Shown one piece after another: positions 8,496-16,188 of a stretch of DNA of 64,000 nucleotides (its first letter is position 1; each line of letters starts with the position of its first letter). A program made the translations under genes and the position numbers. The notes under the pieces were generated by a model. That model saw only the letters and a list, made by a program, of their open reading frames with translations, did not search any database and had not been told where the DNA came from. Source of the stretch: Streptomyces sp. Edi4 (GTDB lineage Bacteria; Actinomycetota; Actinomycetes; Streptomycetales; Streptomycetaceae). The stretch lies in contig NZ_JBEJGY010000004.1 in assembly GCF_040253615.1 (NCBI RefSeq), positions 1,426,001 through 1,490,000 of the forward strand, in the 5' to 3' direction.

Positions 8496-9023
8496 ATGAG
8501 CGACACCGCCCCCTCCGGCACCACCGGCCCCACCGACGCCCCTGTCCTCGATGTGTGGTGCGAGTTGCAGTGCCCCGACTGCCACACCGCCCTGGACGAC
8601 ATCCGCGCCCTGCGCGCCCGCTACGGCGACCGCCTCGACATCCGGCTGCGGCACTTCCCGCTGGACAAGCACCAGCACGCCTTCGCCGCCGCCCAGGCCG
8701 CCGAGGAAGCCTTCGAGCAGGGGCAGGGCTGGCCGTACGTGGAGGCCGTGCTCGCGCGCACCGAGCGCCTGGCCACCCAGGGCGAGCGCACGCTGGTGGA
8801 GACGGCGGGCGAACTCGGCCTGGACACCGACGAGTTCGAGACCGCCCTCATCGACGGGCGGCACATGCTGATCGTCGACGCCGACCAGGCCGAGGGCAAG
8901 GCGATCGGGGTGACGGGCACACCGACGTACGTCATCGGCGAGGAGCGCCTGGACGGCGGCAAGAGCCAGGAAGGGCTGCGCGAGCGCGTCGAGGAGATCG
9001 TGGACCGACTGCTCGCCCGCTAG
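8496..9023 (+). CDS. DsbA-family thiol-disulfide oxidoreductase-like protein
   Basis: The 175-residue product has the thioredoxin-fold DsbA layout. The redox motif CPDC (ELQCPDCH) lies near residue 30, a helical insertion follows, and the cis-Pro loop TGTPTYVIG is near residue 145. No signal peptide is seen, so it probably works in the cytoplasm, like FrnE/HCCA-isomerase relatives, rather than in exported-protein folding. The ATG at 8496 has GGGAG 11-15 nt upstream. Its TAG stop is one base from the stop of the convergent GNAT gene. Confidence 0.9.
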   Translation: MSDTAPSGTTGPTDAPVLDVWCELQCPDCHTALDDIRALRARYGDRLDIRLRHFPLDKHQHAFAAAQAAEEAFEQGQGWPYVEAVLARTERLATQGERTLVETAGELGLDTDEFETALIDGRHMLIVDADQAEGKAIGVTGTPTYVIGEERLDGGKSQEGLRERVEEIVDRLLAR

Positions 9024-9024
9024 C

Positions 9025-9894
9025 TCAGAGCAGCCGTTTGACGAGGTGGTGGCGGGTGGCGCGGTAGCCGAGGGAGTCGTACAGGCGCGCCGCCGGGGTG
9101 TTGTCGGCGTAGACGTGCAGCCCGATCGTGGTCATGCCGTCGGCCAGCGCCACCCGCTCCGCCAGCAGCATCAGCGAGCGCCCGTGACCGCGCCCCCGGT
9201 GCTCGTCGGCGACCAGGACGTCGTAGATGTAGCCGCCTCCCCCCCGTTCCCCGGGTTCCTCGCGTTCCTCGGTCGGCGCGGACGCGGGCGCCCGGGCCAC
9301 CCAGAGGCTCCCGACCGCCCTGCCCCGCTCCTCGAGGACCATCAGGTGCGTCCCCTCGGTCGCGGCTCCCCCGGGCAGCAGCTCACCGTGCTCGCGCTCG
9401 GACATCGCCCGGGCCCGCGCCTCGTCCGTGCCCCGCTCGATCCAGTCCCGCGCGTAGCCCTCCACCGCCTTCGCGCGCCAGCGCGCGTACTCGTCGGCGG
9501 TCATGGGCCTGCCGGTCGTCCCGGCGGGCAACTCCGGCGGTACGGGCGGGAGTCGCTTGACCATGGTGCGGCTGCGATCGACGTATCCGAGGGCGCCCGC
9601 CATCCTGAGCGCCGCCTCGGCCTCCGCCGGGACGGTGACACGGACCTCGCCGCTGCCCCAGCCGCGCAGCACCTCCTCGGCGGCGAGCGCGGCGACGGTG
9701 CCCCGGCCGCGCCCCCGGTCGGGCTCCTCGATCCGCAGTCCTTCGATCCGGCCCACGGCGGGCCCGAACCGCGGGTCGGTGGCGATCTGGATCCGTCCGA
9801 CGTGCCGGCTGTTCACACACACGTCGTAGGTACGTGACTTGGCGCCGTCGGCACCCTGCTGGAGCGGCCCGGTCGGCCGAATGGTGGTGGTCAT
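9025..9894 (-). CDS. GNAT acetyltransferase with two GNAT-like domains
   Basis: The 289-residue protein has a weak N-terminal GNAT-like half (IEGLRIEEPDRGRGRGTVAA) and a canonical C-terminal GNAT domain. The latter has the acetyl-CoA loop VADEHRGRGHGRSLM and the strand-helix YADNTPAARLYDSLGY. The C-terminal half is probably the active one, with the N-terminal copy degenerate. The substrate is unknown. The start ATG at 9894 (MTTTIRP) was chosen because the upstream frame is low quality. It ends one base from the convergent DsbA-like gene and follows pabC by 41 nt on the same strand. Confidence 0.87.
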   Translation of the reverse strand: MTTTIRPTGPLQQGADGAKSRTYDVCVNSRHVGRIQIATDPRFGPAVGRIEGLRIEEPDRGRGRGTVAALAAEEVLRGWGSGEVRVTVPAEAEAALRMAGALGYVDRSRTMVKRLPPVPPELPAGTTGRPMTADEYARWRAKAVEGYARDWIERGTDEARARAMSEREHGELLPGGAATEGTHLMVLEERGRAVGSLWVARAPASAPTEEREEPGERGGGGYIYDVLVADEHRGRGHGRSLMLLAERVALADGMTTIGLHVYADNTPAARLYDSLGYRATRHHLVKRLL

Positions 9895-9935
9895 CAAGGC
9901 CGTTGTACCTGCCCCGGCGCCGCCCGTCACGGGGT

Positions 9936-10757
9936 TTACGGGTCCAGATCCGATCCGGCCCGCTCCTCGAAGATCCGCATGGCCTTCGCCGTGACCGGGC
10001 CGGGCGCCGTGCCCAGAACCCGCCCGTCGACCCGGTGCACGGCCTGGACGTCGCGCAGGGTGGAGGTCAGGAAGATCTCCTCGGCGCGCTCCAGGACGTC
10101 CAGGTCCAGCTCGCTCTCGTACGCGCCGGTCCACTCCACGGTCAGCGCGCGGGTGATCCCGCCGAGGCAGCCGGAGGCGAGCGGCGGGGTGTGCAGGCGG
10201 CCTTCGACGACCACGAACACATTGGAGCCGGTGCCTTCGCACAGCCGGCCGACGGTGTTCGCGAACAGGGCCTCCGACGCCCCGGCCGCGTGCGCCCTGG
10301 CGAGGGCGACGACGTTCTCCGCGTACGAGGTGGTCTTCAGGCCCGCCACCGCGCTGTGCTCGTTGCGGGTCCAGGGCACCGTGACCACGGCGGTGGTGTC
10401 GGGGCGGCGCGCGGTCTCGCCGAGCGCGACGACCAGGCTCGGCCGGTCGTCGCCCCGGTCGGAGCCGAGCGGTGAGATGCCGCCGGTGTAGGTGATCCGC
10501 AGCCGGCCCAGCGGCATGGGGTTGGCGTCAAGGACGGCCGCGCAGGCCCGCCGCACCTCGTCGAGGTCGGGGTCGGGCAGGCCGAGGCCGCGGGCCGAGC
10601 GCGTCAGCCGGTCCAGATGGCGGGTGAGCGCGAAGAGCCTCCCGCCGGTGGCCTTCACCGTCTCGAAGACGCCGTCGCCCACGGTGAGCCCGTGGTCGAG
10701 CACCGACACCTGCGCTGCGCCGGCGTCGCGCAGGGCGCCGTTGACCCAGATCTGCAT
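9936..10757 (-). CDS. pabC: Aminodeoxychorismate lyase (class IV aminotransferase)
   Basis: The 273-residue PLP enzyme has the class IV aminotransferase fold. The signature includes the predicted Schiff-base Lys in GLKTTSYAENV and the C-terminal phosphate-binding region GSNVFVVV...CLGGITR. It would cleave 4-amino-4-deoxychorismate to p-aminobenzoate and pyruvate for folate. The assignment rests on the neighbour: its ATG directly abuts the TAA of the pabB-like gene (10758), which makes the pathway partner. A branched-chain or D-amino-acid aminotransferase is the main alternative within the same fold. Confidence 0.85.
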   Translation of the reverse strand: MQIWVNGALRDAGAAQVSVLDHGLTVGDGVFETVKATGGRLFALTRHLDRLTRSARGLGLPDPDLDEVRRACAAVLDANPMPLGRLRITYTGGISPLGSDRGDDRPSLVVALGETARRPDTTAVVTVPWTRNEHSAVAGLKTTSYAENVVALARAHAAGASEALFANTVGRLCEGTGSNVFVVVEGRLHTPPLASGCLGGITRALTVEWTGAYESELDLDVLERAEEIFLTSTLRDVQAVHRVDGRVLGTAPGPVTAKAMRIFEERAGSDLDP

Positions 10758-11813
10758 TTACGCGGTCCTTCCCCTGTGCCCGCTGTGGGCCCGGTCGCCC
10801 GACGCTATCGCGAGCAGCCTGGAGGCCTTCAGCTCGGTCTCGCGCCACTCCCCCTCGGGGTCGGAGCCCCAGGTGATGCCCGCCCCCGCGCCGAACCGCA
10901 GCATTCCGTGCGGCCGGTCGAGCCAGAACGTGCGTATACCCACGGCGATCTCCGCGGTGCCCCGGTCGGCGTCGACCCAGCCGATGCCGCCGCAGTAGGG
11001 GCCGCGGGGTTCGGTCTCCAGCGCCTCGATGATCCGCGTCGCGCTGGTCTTCGGTGCCCCGGTGACCGAGCCCGGCGGGAAGGCGGCGGCAAGCAGCTCC
11101 GGCCAGCCGGCCCCCTCGCGCAGTTCGCCGCGCACGGTGGAGACGAGGTGGACGAGCCCCGGGTACTCCTGGACCGCGCACAGCTCCGGCACGCTCACCG
11201 TGCCGGTGGCGCAGACGCGCCCCAGGTCGTTGCGGACGAGGTCCACGATCATCACGTTCTCGGCGTGGTCCTTCTCCAGCAGGTCCGCCTCGGTGCGCGC
11301 GGTCCCCTTGATGGGTCCGGACTCCACGGTCCGCCCGGCGCGGCGCAGGAAGAGTTCGGGTGAGGCGGTGGCGATCTCGACCCCGTGGGCGGGCAGGCGG
11401 ATCGTTCCCGCGTACGAGGCGGGGTTGCCCCGGGCGAGCAGCGCGGTGAGCGCGTCCACGTCGGCCGTCGCCGGCTCGGGCAGCGGGGCGCTCAGTACCC
11501 GGCAGAGGTTCACCTGGTAGACGTCGCCGGCCGCGATGTGCTCGCGGATGCGGCGTACGCCCGCCATATAGGCGGCGCGGTCGAGGGAGGTCGTCCAGTC
11601 CTCGGCGGCGGGCCCGCACCAGGCGCCCGGTACGGGCTCGGGGACGGGCAGGGTGCGGACGTCCGCGAACCGGGCGCAGACGAGCCGTCCCTCGAAGTCG
11701 GCCGAGACGGCCCAGAAACCCGCGGAGTCGAGGGCCGCGGGGTCACTGGTGACATCACGCAGGTCAGTGGCGACGAGGCGGCCGAAACGGGCCAGCGGAG
11801 TGAGTGCGTGCAC
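10758..11813 (-). CDS. pabB: Chorismate-binding enzyme, aminodeoxychorismate synthase component I
   Basis: The 351-residue protein carries the chorismate-binding core of the TrpE/PabB family: the FPPGSVTGAPK motif, a KGTART motif (GPIKGTARTEAD), and YCGGIGWVDADR near the C-terminus. It would aminate chorismate with help from a glutaminase subunit, which is not present here. It is shorter than full TrpE/PabB proteins, which fits a minimal PabB. GTG at 11813 was chosen because the upstream extension is Arg/Thr-rich and non-family-like, but no clear ribosome binding site decides it. It is coupled to pabC with no gap. Confidence 0.87.
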   Translation of the reverse strand: MHALTPLARFGRLVATDLRDVTSDPAALDSAGFWAVSADFEGRLVCARFADVRTLPVPEPVPGAWCGPAAEDWTTSLDRAAYMAGVRRIREHIAAGDVYQVNLCRVLSAPLPEPATADVDALTALLARGNPASYAGTIRLPAHGVEIATASPELFLRRAGRTVESGPIKGTARTEADLLEKDHAENVMIVDLVRNDLGRVCATGTVSVPELCAVQEYPGLVHLVSTVRGELREGAGWPELLAAAFPPGSVTGAPKTSATRIIEALETEPRGPYCGGIGWVDADRGTAEIAVGIRTFWLDRPHGMLRFGAGAGITWGSDPEGEWRETELKASRLLAIASGDRAHSGHRGRTA

Positions 11814-11935
11814 GCTGGTGAGTCTAGAGCGGGTGCGGGTGGGGTGCCCCTGGGTGACGTGGAGGCGAACGCCGGGCGTCGTCCCTGGCGGGGGCACGGA
11901 CCGGACGCACCGCAGCACGCTGCACAAACGCGTTT

Positions 11936-11963
11936 TTGTACTGGCCCGGGAATCCGCTAGAGT
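11936..11963 (+). promoter_or_regulatory. Promoter of the tRNA cluster
   Basis: TTGTAC (11936) and TAGAGT (11958) are separated by 16 nt, close to the strong Streptomyces stable-RNA promoter type. They lie 42 nt before tRNA-Gly. Confidence 0.7.
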
Positions 11964-12005
11964 TCAACACGTCGCCGGGACGCGCAAGCGGAACGGAAAC
12001 GACAA

Positions 12006-12078
12006 GCGGACGTGGCTCAGTTGGTAGAGCATCACCTTGCCAAGGTGAGGGTCGCGAGTTCGAATCTCGTCGTCCGCT
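12006..12078 (+). tRNA. tRNA-Gly(GCC)
   Basis: A 73-nt cloverleaf. The acceptor is GCGGACG/CGTCCGC with discriminator T, and the anticodon loop TTGCCAA gives GCC. No CCA is encoded. It is first in the Gly-Cys-Val-Val-Val cluster. Confidence 0.97.
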
Positions 12079-12116
12079 CGATGTGGGGGATCTTCCCGAC
12101 CCTCATATGCACTCCT

Positions 12117-12190
12117 GGTGGAGTGGCCGAGAGGCGAGGCAACGGCCTGCAAAGCCGTCTACACGGGTTCAAATCCCGTCTCCACCTCCA
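12117..12190 (+). tRNA. tRNA-Cys(GCA)
   Basis: A cloverleaf of 71 nt plus encoded CCA (12188-12190). The acceptor is GGTGGAG/CTCCACC with discriminator T, and the anticodon loop CTGCAAA gives GCA. It is the only tRNA of the cluster with encoded CCA. Confidence 0.97.
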
Positions 12191-12191
12191 G

Positions 12192-12263
12192 GCGCGATTA
12201 GCTCAGCGGGAGAGCGCTTCCCTGACACGGAAGAGGTCACTGGTTCAATCCCAGTATCGCGCA
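12192..12263 (+). tRNA. tRNA-Val(GAC), copy 1
   Basis: A 72-nt cloverleaf. The acceptor is GCGCGAT/ATCGCGC with discriminator A, and the anticodon loop CTGACAC gives GAC. It starts one base after the CCA of tRNA-Cys. Confidence 0.97.
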
Positions 12264-12310
12264 CGCAGTAACACGAAGTAACCGGTCCCGTAGGGTTTGG
12301 GGCCGTTCCC

Positions 12311-12382
12311 GCGCGATTAGCTCAGCGGGAGAGCGCTTCCCTGACACGGAAGAGGTCACTGGTTCAATCCCAGTATCGCGCA
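12311..12382 (+). tRNA. tRNA-Val(GAC), copy 2
   Basis: Identical to the copy at 12192-12263 and displaced by exactly 119 bp. Confidence 0.97.
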
Positions 12383-12429
12383 CGCAGTAACACGAAGTAA
12401 CCGGCCCGGTAAGGTTTGGGGCCGTTCCC

Positions 12430-12501
12430 GCGCGATTAGCTCAGCGGGAGAGCGCTTCCCTGACACGGAAGAGGTCACTGGTTCAATCCCAGTATCGCGC
12501 A
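12430..12501 (+). tRNA. tRNA-Val(GAC), copy 3
   Basis: Identical to the two preceding copies and again displaced by 119 bp. It is followed by the cluster terminator. Confidence 0.97.
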
Positions 12502-12510
12502 CCACCCGGG

Positions 12511-12541
12511 ACCCCCGGCCTTCTCGAAGGCCGGGGGTTTC
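12511..12541 (+). terminator. Terminator of the tRNA cluster
   Basis: A perfect 12-bp stem (12511-12522 and 12527-12538) with a CTCG loop, followed by TTTCG. It lies 9 nt after the last tRNA-Val. Confidence 0.85.
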
Positions 12542-12656
12542 GTCGTTCGGACCGTCGGCCCGGCGGCTCAACGCCCTTGCGGGAGCGCCGAGTCGGGGAC
12601 CGAGCCGTCGAACGAGCCGTGGAACGTGCCGCAGAACGAGCGTGGAAACGGCAAGG

Positions 12657-12703
12657 AAAAGGCGTGGCCCGACCGGCTCCCCAGCCGATCGGGCCACGCC
12701 TTC
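12657..12703 (-). terminator. Hairpin terminator, probably for the gene at 12792
   Basis: A 14-bp outer stem (12659-12672 and 12689-12702) encloses a smaller CGGCT/AGCCG stem. On the minus strand a TTTTCC tract follows. Apart from this hairpin and the tRNA terminator, 12542-12791 holds nothing recognisable. Confidence 0.65.
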
Positions 12704-12791
12704 TACTGCCGTCCGCCGCACCCCCGTCCCCACGGGGCTGATATGGCCGGATGTCCCGACCCGGTCCGCTCTACCGGGTCCGGGGCGCCGC

Positions 12792-13001
12792 TCAGCGCCC
12801 CAGCATCACGCCCACGGACGACGCTTGTGTGACCACCGCGTCCCAGCCGCCGAAGACGACTACGAGCAGGGCCGCCAGGGGAAGGACCATGGCCGTCGCC
12901 ACCAGGGGGTGGCGCGGGCCGGAACGACGGGCGCCGAACGCGATGCCGTGCGCCGCGCGTCCCCGCGCGCGGACGACTGGCCGCGTCACCGTGTGCGCCA
13001 T
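12792..13001 (-). CDS. Small membrane protein, unknown function
   Basis: The 69-residue protein has a basic N-terminal half (TRPVVRARGRAAHGIAFGARR) and a hydrophobic segment (TAMVLPLAALLVVVFGGW) around residues 36-53. The short tail carries QASSVGVMLGR. This gives one membrane span with the N-terminus inside. The start is well supported: AGGAGAGG lies 4-11 nt upstream of ATG 13001. A terminator hairpin lies about 90 nt downstream. The family is not recognised. Confidence 0.75.
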   Translation of the reverse strand: MAHTVTRPVVRARGRAAHGIAFGARRSGPRHPLVATAMVLPLAALLVVVFGGWDAVVTQASSVGVMLGR

Positions 13002-13199
13002 GGTCCTCTCCTGTCCGGTTCAAGGTGTTCTTCGTTCCCGCTGCCAAGCGTCGTGCTCGGCAGCGGCGGGTGTCTGGCCTCGGGGGACGAGTGCGCCACC
13101 CGCCGCTTGACTCCCACAGTAGGCAGGCGCGCGGCGCCGCACGTCATGCCCTCGTACCGCTTGGCCGGCCTCCCAGGGGATGAGCCGTCACCCCCGCGC

Positions 13200-13505
13200 C
13201 TACTCCCCTGGGTGGAGACGAGCCTCCTGCCTCTTGGGGTCTTCCCGGAGGGGACGGGGCCCCGGGTGGCTCTCCCTCTCCCCCGCGTCCTCCCTGGGGA
13301 CGGGCTGCTCGACCAGGGCGAGCACCCGCGTCGCCATGAAGCGGGCGGTGCGCACGACGGTGCCGCTGCGGGTGACTTCGCTCACTTCGACCACACCGCG
13401 ACGGACCGCCGTCTCGACCCTGCGCCCCGCCCTGCTCGCCACCACTTCATAGGTGCGCGTCGTGTCTCCGGCGTCCACCACTATCTCCACGCGGTCACCC
13501 TTCAT
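13200..13505 (-). CDS. Hypothetical small protein
   Basis: The product has 101 residues if it starts at Met 13505 (MKGDRVEIVVDAGDTTRTYE). The first 65 residues have strand-rich, alternating hydrophobic sequence that resembles a small beta domain (VEIVV, TYEVVAS, GVVEVSEVTRSG, VVRTARFMATRVLALVEQ). The tail is Arg/Glu/Pro-rich and probably disordered. No membrane segment is seen. An upstream in-frame extension to 13613 exists, but its sequence is less coherent. It is divergent from the kinase gene. Function unknown. Confidence 0.7.
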   Translation of the reverse strand: MKGDRVEIVVDAGDTTRTYEVVASRAGRRVETAVRRGVVEVSEVTRSGTVVRTARFMATRVLALVEQPVPREDAGERESHPGPRPLREDPKRQEARLHPGE

Positions 13506-13699
13506 GGACCCAAACCCCGTTCTCTGACTGCCCATTGAGATCTCGCACGGGCCAGCCGCCAGGGCTCCACGGCTCGCTGACCACTCTTCAAGTCTCCCAC
13601 CGGGCACTGACAATCGGTCGGGCCGTGAGGGCGCGGCCTATGAGCACACCGGGCGACGGGTACGTAAGCTGTGCCACGTCAACAGGACTGGCAGCGGGG

Positions 13700-15007
13700 A
13701 TGAAAATGGCGATGATGCGGCTCCGGCGCGAGGACCCGCGTGTCGTCGGCTCGTTCAGGCTCCACCGGCGTCTCGGCGCCGGCGGCATGGGGGTGGTGTA
13801 CCTCGGTTCGGACCGGCGCGGGCAGCGGGTGGCGCTGAAGGTGATCCGGCCCGACCTCGCCGAGGACCAGGAGTTCAGGTCGCGGTTCGCCCGTGAGGTC
13901 TCGGCGGCGCGCCGGATCCGTGGCGGGTGCACGGCCCGGCTGGTCGCCGCCGACCTGGAGGCGGAGCGCCCCTGGTTCGCCACCCAGTACGTGCCGGGGC
14001 CCTCACTGCACGACAAGGTCGCCGAGGAGGGCCCGTTGACGGCCGCCGACACCGCGGCGATCGGGGCCGCCCTGTCCGAGGGCCTGGTCGCGGTGCACGA
14101 GGCCGGGGTCGTCCACCGCGACCTCAAGCCGTCCAACATCCTGCTGTCCCCCAAGGGGCCGAGGATCATCGACTTCGGCATCGCGTGGGCCACCGGCGCC
14201 TCGACGCTGACCCATGTCGGCACGGCCGTGGGCTCCCCCGGCTTCCTCGCCCCCGAGCAGGTGCGCGGCGCCGCGGTCACGCCGGCCACCGATGTCTTCT
14301 CGCTCGGCGCGACCCTGGCGTACGCCGCGATGGGTGACTCGCCGTTCGGACACGGCAGTTCCGAGGTGATGCTCTACCGCGTGGTCCACGAGGAGGCGCA
14401 GCTGCGCGGTGTGCCCGACGCGCTGGCCCCCTTGGTCCAGGCGTGTCTGGCCAAGGACCCCGAGGAACGGCCGAGCACCTTGCAGCTGTCCATGCGGCTC
14501 AAGGAGATCGCCGCACGGGAGGCGCAGGGCGGCTCGCACGCACCGGGCGCGGATGTGCGTCCCCCGGTGCAGCGCGACCGTGCCGAGGTGGAACGGCCCA
14601 CGGGACGGGTCGACGAGCGCACCCAGCGCTACACCGAGGCGAGCCGTGACGTCCCTTCCCCCGCGTCCCGCCCCGGGGCGCGCACGGGCGGCTCCGCGTC
14701 CCGTACGGGCGGCTCGTCATCCCGTACGGGCGGTTCCGCGCCGCGTACGGGCGGCTCGGCGCCTCGTACCGGTGGCTCCTCGTCGCGGACCGGCGGCTCT
14801 TCCTCGCGCACCGGTGGTTCGCGTCCGGGTGGGCCGCGCGGGGGTGCCTCCCGTCCCGGGGGGCGTCCCGGCACGCGGCCCGGGGCGCGCACGTCGGGCG
14901 GGGGGCTGCGGCCCGCCAACCCCCGGCTGCTGCGGCAGCGGCTCACCGTGTTCGTGCTGGTCACCTTGATCGTGCTGTTGGGTATCGCGGCGGTCAAGCA
15001 GTTCTGA
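13700..15007 (+). CDS. Membrane-anchored Ser/Thr protein kinase (PknB family)
   Basis: The 435-residue eukaryotic-type kinase has a glycine loop GAGGMGVVY (residues 26-34), the ATP-binding Lys47 in VALKVI, the catalytic loop HRDLKPSN (His139) and DFG at residue 158, so it should be active. The kinase domain ends near residue 270. A disordered linker of about 130 residues contains six to seven tandem seven-residue units (RTGGS plus two of S/A/P, about residues 325-377), then a Gly/Arg/Pro-rich stretch. One hydrophobic helix (FVLVTLIVLLGIAAV) sits at the extreme C-terminus with almost nothing outside, so no extracellular sensor (such as PASTA) is present. The start at 13700 has GCGGGGA just upstream. 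Substrate unknown. Confidence 0.92.
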   Translation: MKMAMMRLRREDPRVVGSFRLHRRLGAGGMGVVYLGSDRRGQRVALKVIRPDLAEDQEFRSRFAREVSAARRIRGGCTARLVAADLEAERPWFATQYVPGPSLHDKVAEEGPLTAADTAAIGAALSEGLVAVHEAGVVHRDLKPSNILLSPKGPRIIDFGIAWATGASTLTHVGTAVGSPGFLAPEQVRGAAVTPATDVFSLGATLAYAAMGDSPFGHGSSEVMLYRVVHEEAQLRGVPDALAPLVQACLAKDPEERPSTLQLSMRLKEIAAREAQGGSHAPGADVRPPVQRDRAEVERPTGRVDERTQRYTEASRDVPSPASRPGARTGGSASRTGGSSSRTGGSAPRTGGSAPRTGGSSSRTGGSSSRTGGSRPGGPRGGASRPGGRPGTRPGARTSGGGLRPANPRLLRQRLTVFVLVTLIVLLGIAAVKQF

Positions 15008-15062
15008 GCAGTTCTCAAGGCGGGCGGACCTCTCGGTGCTCACGCGCCGCGGGTGGCTGCCG

Positions 15063-16004
15063 CTACTTGGTCCGCAGCGTGGCCAGGGGGTCGGGGTCCG
15101 TCTCGAGTTCGCTCATCACCGCCTTCCAGGAGGGGTCGCCCGGGTGGAGGGCGCTGTGCAGGAACGCCGTGGTGAGGCGCTGGAGCAGGGCGACGCGTGC
15201 CGGGTTCTCATCCGTCGTCTCGGCGGCCTCGTATCCGGCGACGCCGCCCAGCGAATGCTCCCCGCCGGCCAGGGTGAGCAGGCTCTTGGGGGCCGGGCTG
15301 TGGGTGTAGGGGTCGGTGAACCAGTCCGGCCCGCGCGTGGTCAGCCGGGAGTGGTCGTTGTCCCCGGCGACGACGAGCGTGGGCGGCGTCATGGAGGCGA
15401 AGGACGGCGTCATGAAGGGAAGGTGCTCCCGCGCGAACGGCGTCAGCTCGTCGCCGAGGCCCGGCGCGGCGAGCAGCACGCCCGCCATCACGCGGGGATC
15501 GGACATGTCCTCTCCGGGCGCGCCGTCCGGGCCGAGGACGCGCGCCCCCAACAGCATGCTCGCGCTCTGGGCTCCCCAGGAGTGCCCCGCCACGGCGACC
15601 CGGGCGCGGTCCACGCGGCCGGCCAGGCCCGGTATCGCCGCTTCCAGGACGGCGAGTTCGTCCAGCACGCGCACCAGGTCCGCGACGCGCACGCGCCAGA
15701 TGCCCGGCGTGCGGGGATCGTCGGCGGACAGGGCGAGGGTGCGGGAGTCGAGGTGGGTGGGCTGCACGACCACGAAGCCGTGCGCGGCCCAGTGGTCGGC
15801 CAGCGGGCCGTAGCCGTTCATCGTGGAGCCGGCGCCGTGCGAGAAGACGATGACGGGCAGATCGCCGCCGGTCGCGGGGGCGGACACGCGGACCTGAAGG
15901 TCCTCGCCGCGGCCCGGGGCGGGCAGGAGGACCGGCTTCGCGGAGACCACCGTGGCGGGGACGCCCCGCACGTTTCGCGCGGCGAGGGTGTTGGAGTCGG
16001 ACAT
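15063..16004 (-). CDS. Alpha/beta hydrolase (chlorophyllase/PAF-acetylhydrolase-like)
   Basis: The 313-residue hydrolase has the oxyanion strand VIVFSHGAGS near residue 55, the nucleophile elbow GHSWG near residue 137, an acid after strand 6 (VVAGDNDH) and a late His (GGEHSLGG). No signal peptide is visible, and the substrate is unknown. GGAAGG lies 9 nt before the ATG at 16004. It is divergent from a TetR gene across a doubled inverted repeat (16066-16104), so it is probably repressed by that regulator and induced by a compound it degrades. It converges on the kinase gene, 55 bp apart. Confidence 0.9.
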   Translation of the reverse strand: MSDSNTLAARNVRGVPATVVSAKPVLLPAPGRGEDLQVRVSAPATGGDLPVIVFSHGAGSTMNGYGPLADHWAAHGFVVVQPTHLDSRTLALSADDPRTPGIWRVRVADLVRVLDELAVLEAAIPGLAGRVDRARVAVAGHSWGAQSASMLLGARVLGPDGAPGEDMSDPRVMAGVLLAAPGLGDELTPFAREHLPFMTPSFASMTPPTLVVAGDNDHSRLTTRGPDWFTDPYTHSPAPKSLLTLAGGEHSLGGVAGYEAAETTDENPARVALLQRLTTAFLHSALHPGDPSWKAVMSELETDPDPLATLRTK

Positions 16005-16065
16005 GGAGGTGCCTTCCCTTGACGGCGATGGCGGGCCGGGGTCCGGTCTGCCATCATGAGTGAAG

Positions 16066-16104
16066 CGGAACCTTGTTCCGTTTAAGATACGGAACCGTGT
16101 TCCG
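16066..16104. promoter_or_regulatory. Doubled TetR operator
   Basis: There are two 15-bp near-palindromes of the form CGGAAC-N3-GTTCCG, at 16066-16080 (centre CTT) and 16090-16104 (centre CGT), 24 bp centre to centre. They lie in the divergent region between the hydrolase and tetR, the normal place for the regulator's own operator. Confidence 0.8.
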
Positions 16105-16188
16105 TTTTACAAGGGTGAATCCGGGTGATCGCGAGAGGTGATCGCCGAACACCGCCCGGCGGTGCGGAAAAAGGGAAGGGAGTGCCGC

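Larger units (their letters stand above)
12192..12501 (+). repeat. 119-bp tandem repeat carrying tRNA-Val(GAC)
   Basis: Two full 119-bp units (72-bp tRNA plus 47-bp spacer) and a third tRNA without the spacer. The two spacers, 12264-12310 and 12383-12429, differ at only a few bases in the middle. This is recent local amplification of a tRNA gene. Confidence 0.95.

Noticed and set aside
12356..12733. A minus-strand frame over the third tRNA-Val and beyond
   Set aside because: It reads through tRNA genes and a terminator, and has no ribosome site or protein-like composition.
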